Shown: piece after piece, positions 1-8,200 of the stretch
Layout: the number at the start of each line of letters is the position of its first letter
How positions within the stretch are numbered: position 1 is the stretch's first letter
Assembly: GCA_030427585.1 (NCBI GenBank)
Contig: JAUIBW010000039.1
Location: forward strand, 1-52,712
Source of the DNA: Bacteroidia bacterium
GTDB lineage: Bacteria > Bacteroidota > Bacteroidia > Flavobacteriales > Flavobacteriaceae
Reading direction: 5' to 3'
DNA length: 52,712 nucleotides
Notes under the pieces: model-generated
Told to the model about the DNA's origin: nothing
Databases searched by the model: none
What the model saw: only the letters and a program-made list of their open reading frames with translations
Made by a program: the position numbers and the translations under genes

Positions 1-613
1 ATCCCCCGGTGGATGGTACTTCCACTTTTCCAAGGGATGTTCCCCGCGGGCTATCTACCAAAACCTCTATGGTTCCGGAGTTTTCACCGGCAACCCGGAA
101 ATCAATTTTAGACTTACCGGCACCAAAATCCACCTGAAAATTTACGTAGTTCCCACTGTTGATGTACCCAATGTTGCTCCCGCCTTCATCACAGGGTTCG
201 GTACGGATACCCCCTACTTTGGCGGTAAAATGTTCTGCCTCATATTTTCCGTTGGCAATGTTCACCTCAAGTTTATCGGCAATGCCCTGCAGGGCTGAAA
301 CCGATATGTACGGGCTTCCGCTGTAGCCCCCCAATTGTACAGCGTTGGCGTTGGGCCCAATTACGGCTATTTTATTGATTTCGCTTTTCTTCAGGGGTAA
401 AAAGGAGGCCTCGTTTTTCAGCAACACAATGGATTCTTTTGCGGTATGCAAAGCCAGATCGCGGTGGCGCTTTCCATCCAAAAGACTATCCGGTATGGTG
501 TGATAAGGCACCATCGAAGATGGATCAAAATCGCCCAATAAAAAGCGGGCTTTTAAAATCCGTTTTAAGGCCTTATCAATATGTTCTCCTTCTTTTATTT
601 CTATTCGTAACAT
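1..613 (-). pseudogene. Chimeric ORF: bS21-like start joined to glycoside hydrolase family 3 / CBM6 fragment (runs off left edge)
   Basis: The frame is open from the ATG at 613 to the window edge. Residues 1-18 (MLRIEIKEGEHIDKALKR) read like the N-terminus of ribosomal protein bS21 (flavobacterial pattern MLIIPIK-GENIDRALKR). From about residue 12 the sequence is instead GH3-like: LKARFLLGDFDP, then an SIVLLKNE and IAVIGPNA stretch (GH3 C-terminal domain), YSGSPY, and a CBM6-like segment with YEAEHF and NSGNYVNF. GH3 enzymes are exo-acting beta-glycosidases; the catalytic N-terminal barrel is absent, since the protein begins near the end of that domain. The DNA is clearly GC-richer on the GH3 side than in the rest of the window, and the change falls near 571-583 within the shared IDKALKR words. 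The sigma factor gene ends 17 bases upstream in the same direction. This is either a real recombination joint or an assembly chimera. The GH3 identity is fairly sure; the bS21 identity is likely. Confidence 0.6.
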
Positions 614-629
614 CTTTTATTTTTTATAA

Positions 630-1493
630 TTACCCTAAATAGGTTTTCAAAATCTTACTCCTTGAAGAATGACGTAAACGCTTTATTGCTCTTTCTTTAA
701 CTTGTCGCACTCGCTCTCTAGTAAGATCAAATATTTCTGCTATTTCCAAAAGACTTTTTGAGTCATAATTGCCAATGCCAAAATATAAGCGTAAAATACC
801 TGCTTCTTTTGGTGGTAGCTTATCTAGTACTCTTTTAATTTCTGTTTTCAAAGATTCTTCGATCAATGACACATCTGGTGACAAAGATTCTTTTGAACTC
901 ATAACCTCATAGAGGTTTGATGTTTCTCCCTTTTTTAAAGGAGCGTCCATAGACAGAGGCTTTCTTAAGTGCTTTATTGATTGTTTGACAGCTATTGAGG
1001 AAATCTCTAATTCTATAGCCATTTCTTCTGCACTAGGTGACCGTTGATAATTTTGCTCTAAAGAGGAGTATACTTTATTTACTTTACTAATAGTATTGAT
1101 TCTGTTAAGAGGTAATCTTACAATTCTGGATTGTTCTGCCAGGGATTTTAAAATAGATTGTCGTACCCACCATACTGCATAGGAAATAAACTTAAACCCT
1201 TTGGTTTCATCAAAACGTTTGGCTGCTTTTATTAAACCAATATTTCCTTCATTGATAAGATCTGCAAGTTTTAAGCCTTGATTTTGATATTGTTTAGCTA
1301 CTGAAATTACAAAGCGTAAATTAGCGGTTACTAGTCTATCTAATGCCAGTTGATTCCCTTGTTTTATGCGTTTTGCTAATTCGACCTCTTCATCAGGTGT
1401 AATCATAGATAACTTAGTAACATCTTGCAGATATTTATCCAATGATTTAGATTCTCGATTTGTTACCTGTTTTGTTATTTTTAATTGTCTCAT
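630..1493 (-). CDS. RpoD-like sigma-70 factor (divergent paralogue)
   Basis: A sigma-70 factor, which directs RNA polymerase to promoters. The protein is 287 residues from MRQLKITKQV, the usual start and length of the primary sigma factor in Bacteroidota; the frame allows six more residues upstream (ATG at 1511), but those are not family-like. Region 1.2 lies at about 13-45, region 2 at 55-118 with NLRFV, DLINEGNIGLIKA and FISYAVWWVRQSI, region 3 at about 118-195, and the region 4.2 helix-turn-helix at about 247-273 (DLTRERVRQVKERA). It ends in SRSKILKTYLG. Regions 1.2, 3 and 4.1 differ from the housekeeping RpoD as I remember it (for example KLSMITPDEE and SKSLLEIAEIFDLT), so I take it as a second RpoD-type factor rather than the main one. 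The next gene downstream begins like bS21. Its target promoters cannot be read from the window. Confidence 0.9.
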   Translation of the reverse strand: MRQLKITKQVTNRESKSLDKYLQDVTKLSMITPDEEVELAKRIKQGNQLALDRLVTANLRFVISVAKQYQNQGLKLADLINEGNIGLIKAAKRFDETKGFKFISYAVWWVRQSILKSLAEQSRIVRLPLNRINTISKVNKVYSSLEQNYQRSPSAEEMAIELEISSIAVKQSIKHLRKPLSMDAPLKKGETSNLYEVMSSKESLSPDVSLIEESLKTEIKRVLDKLPPKEAGILRLYFGIGNYDSKSLLEIAEIFDLTRERVRQVKERAIKRLRHSSRSKILKTYLG

Positions 1494-1586
1494 TATTTGC
1501 GGTACATACATTTACTAGTTAAAAAAACTTTTCTCAACCATATTAGACAAAACACATCATTTCTTTGATAAAGAAAATTAATTGAA

Positions 1587-1733
1587 TTATTTGGCATGAT
1601 GTAAATTGTAATTTCTTCTCTGCAATTTTGTTTGGCAGGTTTCTATAAATTTTCTTCTAAGCTCCTGATCACTAAAAATCTTTGTAAATAGCGAGATAGG
1701 CCATAATATTTTTTTGGTATATATATCAGCCAT
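1587..1733 (-). CDS. Candidate 48-residue basic protein
   Basis: A short open frame (MADIYTKKILW to HHAK) in an otherwise gene-free stretch upstream of the sigma factor gene. It is rich in Lys and Arg in its second half (LRRKF, KLQRRN) and contains the words PISLFTKIFSDQEL, which look more like protein than like random AT-rich DNA. There is no signal peptide or membrane segment. I do not recognise a family. It is short enough to be chance. Confidence 0.3.
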   Translation of the reverse strand: MADIYTKKILWPISLFTKIFSDQELRRKFIETCQTKLQRRNYNLHHAK

Positions 1734-2013
1734 ACTCGATTTATTAATAACAATCGTTCCTATAATTTTATTATTCTATTTAGTAGCAGAGATAATTCCT
1801 CTAAAACCAAGTACTTTATTTTGCTAAGAATTGAATTGATAAAAGGTTTAGGTTCTTTTTTTTTAGTATGTACCGATACAACAAGAAATTTAGTAACTCT
1901 TTCAAGATATTATAGAATAATCATAATGAAAGTATATCATATATAATTAATTTTATCTACTAATATTTGTTGTATTTTCAAAAAGTGATAGGGTTACTCT
2001 TGCTTCTATTACT

Positions 2014-2169
2014 TTATAAAGCACTATTAGTACTCATTACTTCCCAATAAGACATTTCAGAAAAATCAGAGCATTTTCTTTCCTTACTTTGCAATTTCCA
2101 ATACTTAATTTCTTTTCTTATTGTTTGTGAATCTTTAGTTTCTCCGGGAATTCCGTTTTTTTGAGGCAT
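2014..2169 (-). CDS. Candidate 51-residue small protein
   Basis: The open frame begins MPQKNGIPGE after an A-rich leader (ATAAATTTAAAAAA), which is how start sites usually look in Bacteroidota. The protein is hydrophilic, with a charged middle (RKEIKYWKLQSKERK) and an aromatic end (SYWEVMS). It has one Cys and no membrane segment. No family is recognised. Its downstream neighbour on the same strand is the 48-residue candidate at 1587-1733, so the two could form a pair of micro-genes. Confidence 0.35.
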   Translation of the reverse strand: MPQKNGIPGETKDSQTIRKEIKYWKLQSKERKCSDFSEMSYWEVMSTNSAL

Positions 2170-2253
2170 TTTTTTAAATTTATTTATAATTTTATGGTGT
2201 ATTTATACATAATATCTAACGACTCGAAGGTTCATCAAGTATGTGCTATACCC

Positions 2254-2610
2254 TTAGATTGAATGAACTATTGCGTTAATATTGTGAAGATCAACTAATT
2301 TTTGAGTGAATGCTTTATGACCTTTAGGAGTAAGTAAATGTAGTTTACCTCTTTTCATAGAAGCCATAAAACTGAGTACTTTCCATTTAACAACCAATTT
2401 TTTTGGATTCTCGTCTTTCAAAGCTACATCAGTATAGTGTTTTGCTCCTCCATGGGTTGTAAAAGATAAGTCTGCTTGAATTGCCTCATTAGTTGCTTTA
2501 CTTGTAAAAACCTTTGGATCTTCATACTCCCCGTGAATTGCTCTTAGGGAAGCTGTAGATTTTTTTTCTACCCACACAATTGCTTTTTCTAAATATTTAT
2601 CTTTATTCAT
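2254..2610 (-). CDS. Hypothetical protein, 118 residues
   Basis: Begins MNKDKYLEKAIVW and has no signal peptide or membrane segment, so it is probably cytoplasmic. It has a charged N-terminal helix, a central region with TTHGGAKHYTD, and a basic C-terminal part (MKRGKLHLLTPKGHKAF). Basic residues dominate, which would suit binding to nucleic acid or another anionic partner, but that is only an inference from composition. I do not recognise the family. It is a stand-alone gene, with more than 80 bases to the candidate small gene at 2014-2169 and about 200 to the MarR gene. Confidence 0.7.
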   Translation of the reverse strand: MNKDKYLEKAIVWVEKKSTASLRAIHGEYEDPKVFTSKATNEAIQADLSFTTHGGAKHYTDVALKDENPKKLVVKWKVLSFMASMKRGKLHLLTPKGHKAFTQKLVDLHNINAIVHSI

Positions 2611-2817
2611 ACTAATGTTTTAATGAAACAATTTTTAAAACTCCTTTTTTGCAAGCATTTATGCAAATATAAAGAATAAATAGTTTCTATACAAACTATT
2701 TGAATTTGATACCAACTTACCTACCTGTTTTTCCGACACCCATAGGTATATTTCATTTTCCTAAAGGAATGAAAAAACAATAAGTAGAAGTTAAATCAAA
2801 GGAATATTGTCATCATT

Positions 2818-3306
2818 TTATTCTTCAGAAGAAGTATTGGTCATCTCTTTTATGGTAAGTAAAGGAGCTGCATCAATATCTTCTACATCCATAATTGCAG
2901 TTAATAATTCTATATTCCTATCTAACTCATTGATTTGCCCGGGAGTGAGTTTTTTTAATTTTAGGGATAGTTTTTCCTGAAGAGTAGTGGGTGATTTCTG
3001 AATTAGTTCAGAACCTTTAGCCGTAAGTGTTATATAGACAGCTCTTTTATCATTTAGTTTAGGTAATCGGGCAACAAGACTTTTACTCTCTAATCTGGAT
3101 ATAATACCAGAAACTGTACTTGCGTTTAAATTGATATAAGCCTTAATATCTTTAGCAAAGGCTTTATAATCATCTTGATCCGATAAGTATTGAAGTACCA
3201 GAAGCTGTGGGATACTAACCCCCAATTCTTTTTCAATTTTTTTACTCTCTAAATTAATAGAACGAATAATCTTACGTAATTTCACCAGAATCTCTATGTA
3301 TTTCAA
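2818..3306 (-). CDS. MarR-family transcriptional regulator
   Basis: A 162-residue winged-helix repressor or activator of the MarR family, which acts as a dimer and often senses small molecules or oxidants. The first helix (residues 1-28, IRSINLESKKIEKE) is followed by a SIPQLLVLQYLSD helix, a recognition helix at about 61-73 (NASTVSGIISRLE) and a wing with the conserved D86-K87-R88. The long C-terminal helix (LKKLTPGQINELDRNIELL) would form the dimer interface. The N-terminal pattern resembles the EctR1-like MarR proteins, but no ectoine genes lie nearby, so the target is unknown. It stands alone. Confidence 0.88.
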   Translation of the reverse strand: MKYIEILVKLRKIIRSINLESKKIEKELGVSIPQLLVLQYLSDQDDYKAFAKDIKAYINLNASTVSGIISRLESKSLVARLPKLNDKRAVYITLTAKGSELIQKSPTTLQEKLSLKLKKLTPGQINELDRNIELLTAIMDVEDIDAAPLLTIKEMTNTSSEE

Positions 3307-3434
3307 AACTTATTTTCTTTAAAAAAATCAATATAGCATTAATATAAATACCAATTATAAAGAATTAAAAAAGATTCTGGTTCTGAATTAGAAGATTCTT
3401 AAAAGAATAAAAGTTAAAATCAAATATTTTTCAC

Positions 3435-3878
3435 CTATAAAATACCCTTGATTTCTACATTTAAAGTAACATTATGCTTAGAAGTGATTACTACATTTTT
3501 TAAGTTTGATCCATGTACAGTTTCTATATCTAGCATCCCGGTATATTCAAACTCTCCGTCATTATTCGGATCGTAAAAAGATGCAAAATGTAATTCATAT
3601 TCTCCTTCTTCAAAAATATTTAACATATAAGAACTAGAAGTACTATATATAATTGAACTTGCTATAGTATCAGTAAAAGCAGCTTTATTTGACCTGTATC
3701 CCTTAATTTCATTTCCTTTGTACTCACCAATTTTATATGCCATTACTAAAATAATATAAGAAGTATTCTCTATATTATTAATACTTCCCGAAACAGTACT
3801 CTCTATATCTGAGACTACTTTCAAATTATGTTTTTCGGGATCTGAATATTGGTAATCAAAAAGTTGGATTGCACTCAT
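3435..3878 (-). CDS. Hypothetical protein, 147 residues
   Basis: Begins MSAIQLFDYQYSD with no signal peptide. The protein is rich in beta-forming residues and acidic loops (YDPNNDGEFEYTG, resembling a calcium-type loop DPNNDGEFE) and alternates hydrophobic and polar residues to its end (VTLNVEIKGIL), which suggests a small beta-sandwich. I do not recognise a family, and the neighbours give no hint. It follows the MarR gene's direction but is 128 bases away, so co-transcription is possible and not shown. Confidence 0.65.
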   Translation of the reverse strand: MSAIQLFDYQYSDPEKHNLKVVSDIESTVSGSINNIENTSYIILVMAYKIGEYKGNEIKGYRSNKAAFTDTIASSIIYSTSSSYMLNIFEEGEYELHFASFYDPNNDGEFEYTGMLDIETVHGSNLKNVVITSKHNVTLNVEIKGIL

Positions 3879-4761
3879 AATATATACATATAAAGGATTC
3901 TTCTTTCAATATATACGATCACTTTTAAGCGTTGGTTTTCTTAAAAAAGTTAATTAAATGTTAAGTGTTTAGTTTTATCTAATTAGCGAGCGGTATGTCT
4001 AAAAATAATATATTTCTATTTTTAGAAAAATCTATAAGATTGATATGACTAAAAAAGAATATGCAGGTTAATCTTTTAGAGGGCTTTTAGCTAATCATAT
4101 ATGTTGATAACAACTCTTAAAGTTATTTGAAGTTATCTGATAGTTCTTCTTTGTAGTATTATATCTACTTTCTAAATAGATATAAAAAATATTTCAAAAA
4201 TCATTCAAATATGAATACAAATATTTTTATATGTATTTGAAAAGACGAAGAAAAGAATAATTCAAAAATGGTTACTAAGATGTTTAATTTTGAAAAAAGA
4301 CTACTATCAAGGAATTACAAAGACTTAAATATTAAATCCATTGTTATACCTGATAAAGGTCACCAAACTATTTACCCTAATTTTATAAAAAGGTACGTAG
4401 GAGATCGTCTCACACTCCTTTAATACTTCTAAAACGACTTTAGTCCCAATTTCGCAGTAAATTTAAACTTAAACTTACTGTCCTAATTTTAGGGGGAATT
4501 ATAATGACTCTATGTTTCCTGGTTTGTTTTTATTTTTTTGTTCTTCACTAGAACTAAGTTTTTTGCGACCTTAAGATTGGAGCATAAGGATACTACTTAA
4601 TATGACACAACTAATAGTTATGATTGATTTTTTTATCTACTATGATTAGATTTAGGAATTGTGGTTTTTATGTAAAAATTCTGATTAATCTAAAATTTAG
4701 AATCATTACAAATTATAATTAGTATTATCTAATTTATGGAAAATAAAGTATATTTATTTTA
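3879..4761. other. Gene-sparse stretch
   Basis: About 880 bases of AT-rich DNA between the divergent genes at 3435-3878 (-) and 4762 (+). The only protein-like segment is the esterase remnant at 4268-4423. A short imperfect hairpin (CCTAATTTTAGG) lies near 4483. Promoters for both flanking genes must lie here, but no clear TAnnTTTG motif with a -33 TTG was seen. Confidence 0.5.
4268..4423 (+). pseudogene. C-terminal remnant of an alpha/beta-hydrolase (putative esterase)
   Basis: An open frame of 51 residues with the word order SRNYKDLNIKSIVI, then a DKGH and a final IKRYV. Flavobacterial esterases of the PF00756 type end with R-NYK-LKIKS-VI-G-GH and a GL-FVF tail, where the His is the last member of the catalytic triad. 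Only this end is present; the nucleophile Ser and Asp regions are missing, and the family end is replaced by GDRLTLL. I read it as a leftover of a deleted gene. The identification rests on remembered family sequence. Confidence 0.45.
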
Positions 4762-5166
4762 ATGATAAAATCAATTTCCATATTTATTTCTTTTTTAGTA
4801 CTCTTTCAGAGTATTAATATCCATTTGGATGATATCATACAATTAGACGAGCTTATTAAACATGCTCAATTTCACAAACAACAATATGGGGATAATTTTT
4901 TTGTATTTATCTCAAAGCATTATGGTGATTTAAAAGCAGAACACAGTAAAAAACACCAAGAAGAAAAGAGAGATCACGAAAATTTACCTTTTCAAAAACA
5001 TCTTGTAACAGGTAGCACAACAGCTATAGCAATACGATTATATCCTATTCAAATGGAAACTCTTTCCTTTGAAATAAAATCTGAAAAAGCAGATAATTTC
5101 TACTATCAGATGCCTTATACTTCTTTATTTAAGTCAGGAGTATTTCAACCACCTCGGCACGCATAA
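4762..5166 (+). CDS. Small His-rich exported protein upstream of the metal pump
   Basis: 134 residues. An N-terminal hydrophobic segment (ISIFISFLVLFQSINI, residues 4-19) would send it across or into the inner membrane. The following part is rich in His and charged residues (HAQFHKQQYGD, SKHYGD, EHSKKHQEEKRDHENLPF) and the protein ends with FQPPRHA. Short proteins of this kind, with an FQPPR end, are familiar to me upstream of RND metal-efflux genes in Flavobacteriia. A periplasmic metal-binding or buffering role is plausible but inferred. The pump gene follows on the same strand, about 100 bases away, with a perfect palindrome between them. Confidence 0.7.
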   Translation: MIKSISIFISFLVLFQSINIHLDDIIQLDELIKHAQFHKQQYGDNFFVFISKHYGDLKAEHSKKHQEEKRDHENLPFQKHLVTGSTTAIAIRLYPIQMETLSFEIKSEKADNFYYQMPYTSLFKSGVFQPPRHA

Positions 5167-5219
5167 TTTTATAGAATTTTAACAGTAACGTATTGTTTAT
5201 CAATACTTATTTAGAATGC

Positions 5220-5240
5220 CATAGCAATTGAATTGCTATG
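5220..5240. promoter_or_regulatory. Perfect 21-bp palindrome ahead of the RND pump gene
   Basis: The arms CATAGCAATT and AATTGCTATG are exact inverted copies around a single G. The site ends 29 bases before the preferred ATG of the pump gene at 5270. It has no T-run, so it is not a classical terminator. Its size and symmetry suit an operator for a dimeric regulator; which one is unknown. Confidence 0.5.
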
Positions 5241-5269
5241 ACCTCTTATTAATTTTCAATTATAAAATT

Positions 5270-8200
5270 ATGTTATCACATATTATACAATTTAGTATAA
5301 AAAATAAATTCATTGTACTCCTTTTTACAATAGTTATTGTGGGGTATGGTCTTTATGCTTTATCACAAATACCTATAGGAGCGGTTCCAGATGTAACGAA
5401 TAATCAGGTACAGGTTATCACGACATCACGAAACCTGGCGACCGAAGATGTTGAAAAATTCCTTACCTATCCTGTGGAATTGGAAATGGCCAACTTGCCT
5501 GGAGTGAAAGAAATCCGCTCGGTTTCAAAATTTGGACTCTCTGTGGTTACAGTGGTCTTTGAAGATGATATGGGTACCTACCTACCCCGTCAACTCATTG
5601 CCGAGAAAATAAAAAGTGCCGAAGAAAAAATTCCCACAGGATTCGGAAAACCTTTTATGGGGCCTGTTTCTACTGGTTTGGGAGAAATCTACCAATATGT
5701 AATAGACGTAGATACCAAATATAAAGACCAATATTCTCTATCTGATATTCGTACTATCCAAGATTGGATTGTAAAACGGCAACTCTCAGGTATCCCTGGT
5801 GTGGTAGAAGTTAATACTTGGGGAGGGTATTTAAAAACGTACGAAGTCACCATCAATCCAAAGCGACTTCGGGCTATGGATGTTTCCATATTTGATGTTT
5901 TTGGTGCGTTGGAAAAAAACAACAGTGTTGCAGGTGGTGGTTATATTGAGAAAACCAATGAAAGTTATTTTATACGGGGAGAAGGCTTAGTGACTTCGGT
6001 AACCGATATTGAAGACATCGTAGTAGCCATCAAAGGCGAAGTGCCCGTATATGTTCGAGATGTTGCTACTGTAGGTTTTGGTCACGCTAACCGTTTTGGC
6101 GCCATCACAGGAAATGGTGAAGGTGAAAAGGTCTTAGGTCAAGTAATGATGCTAAAAGATGCTAATTCAAATGCCGTTATCAAGTCTGTAAAACAACGAG
6201 TCGTAGAGATACAATCATCATTGCCGCCTGGTATTATCATCAACCCCTTTTTAGAGCGAAGCGAACTTATTGGCAAGACCACGTTTACCATTGCAGAAAA
6301 CCTCATCTTGGGCTGCCTCATTGTAATCTTCGTAGTGGTTTTACTTTTAGGGAATCTACGTTCTGGATTAGTAGTAGCTTCTGTCATTCCCTTATGCTTA
6401 TTATTTGCGCTATCACTAATGTATACCTTCGGTGTAGATGCTAATCTAATGAGTTTGGGAGCCATAGATTTCGGTATCATCATAGACGGGGCGGTGATTA
6501 TTGTAGAGTTTATTGCGTTTAGAATAACCAGTCAGCGCACCAAACTTTTATCGCTTCATAAAAATGAAAGACAAGGACATATAGACAACATTACCTACCA
6601 AGGGGCTACAAAAATGATGAATTCTGCTGTTTTTGGGCAACTTATCATCATCATTGTGTTTATCCCCATTTTATCCCTGGTTAATATAGAAGGTAAAATG
6701 TTCCGTCCTATGGCCTTGGTATTCTGTTTTGCCCTTATCGGGGCAATGGTGTTATGTTTTACTTACATACCGGTAATGGCCTCTTTGTTTATCAAACCAT
6801 CCAACACCGAGAAGAAAACTATCTCTACAAAACTCATTGCCTTTTTGGAACGAAAATACCAGCTAACCATTGCTTGGGCTTTACGCAAAAAAAGATGGGT
6901 CTTGGGCACAGCAATCGGCCTGTTACTACTTACAATTTTTCTATTTAGCAGAATGGGAGGCGAGTTTGTACCTACTTTGGACGAGGGAGATTTTGTCATT
7001 CAACCTGTACTAAAAACAGGAATGTCTCTAAGTAAAACCATTGAGGCCACTACACAAATAGAAAAAATATTGAAAAAGTTTCCAGAAGTGGAACAAGTGG
7101 TTAGCAGAATAGGTGCTGCTGAAGTACCCACAGATCCAATGTCAATGGAGGAGAGTGATGTTATCATCAAGCTAAAGCCAAAAGTAGAATGGGTGTCAGC
7201 AGTATCTAAAGATGAACTGGCCGACAAATTCAAAGAATCGTTGTCCAATAAAATTGCAGGAGTAGACTTTGAGTTTACCCAACCTATTGAAATGCGATTC
7301 AATGAATTGATCACAGGGGTAAGAGCAGATTTAGCCATCAAAGTGTTTGGAGAAGACTTGAAGGTGTTGTATCAGAAAGCATTGGAAATTGAAAAGGCCA
7401 TTCAAAATGTGAAAGGAGCTGCTGATATTTCAGTAGAGAAAACCGCTGGCCTGCCACAGATGTCCGTAAAATACAACCGTCAGAAGATTGCCAAATATGG
7501 ATTGAATATAGAAGATTTGAACAAGGTAGTCACAATGGGCTTTGCCGGAATGCCTGCCGGTACAGTCTTCGAAGGCGAAAAACAATTTGATTTGATGATT
7601 CGCTTTGATGATGCTCACAGAAAAGATATCCAGAATATAGAAAACGCCTCTATTGCATTACCCAATGGCATAACATTACCATTGCGTGAATTTGCGACCA
7701 TTGCTTATACCAAAGGCCCTGCAAAAATTTCTCGGGATAATACCAAGAGACGAATTGTAGTGGGTGTTAACGTAAGAAACCGCGATTTAGAATCGGTGGT
7801 AAAAGATGTACAAACCATCATAGAAAGGGATATAAAAATGCCAACAGGATATTCCATAAGTTATGGCGGACAGTTTAAGAACCTTCGTACCGCTACGGCA
7901 CGGTTAAAGGTAGCAGTCCCCATTGCCCTAATCTTAATTTTCATCTTGTTGTACTTCGCTTTCAATTCGGTTAAGGAAGCCCTAATGATATACAGTGCTA
8001 TTCCCCTATCGGCCATCGGTGGTGTTATGCTGCTTTACATAAGAGATTTACCTTTTAGCATATCGGCAGGTGTGGGATTCATTGCATTATTTGGAATTGC
8101 AGTATTAAACGGTATTGTACTTATTGAAGAATTTAATGAATTAAAGGCACACGGAGTCCAAAACATGAATAAACGAATTATAACGGGAACAAAAAACAGA

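Noticed and set aside
439..642. Plus-strand frame over the bS21/GH3 chimera and sigma gene end
   Set aside because: Antisense to two recognisable coding frames; its hydrophobic end comes from the AT-rich spacer.
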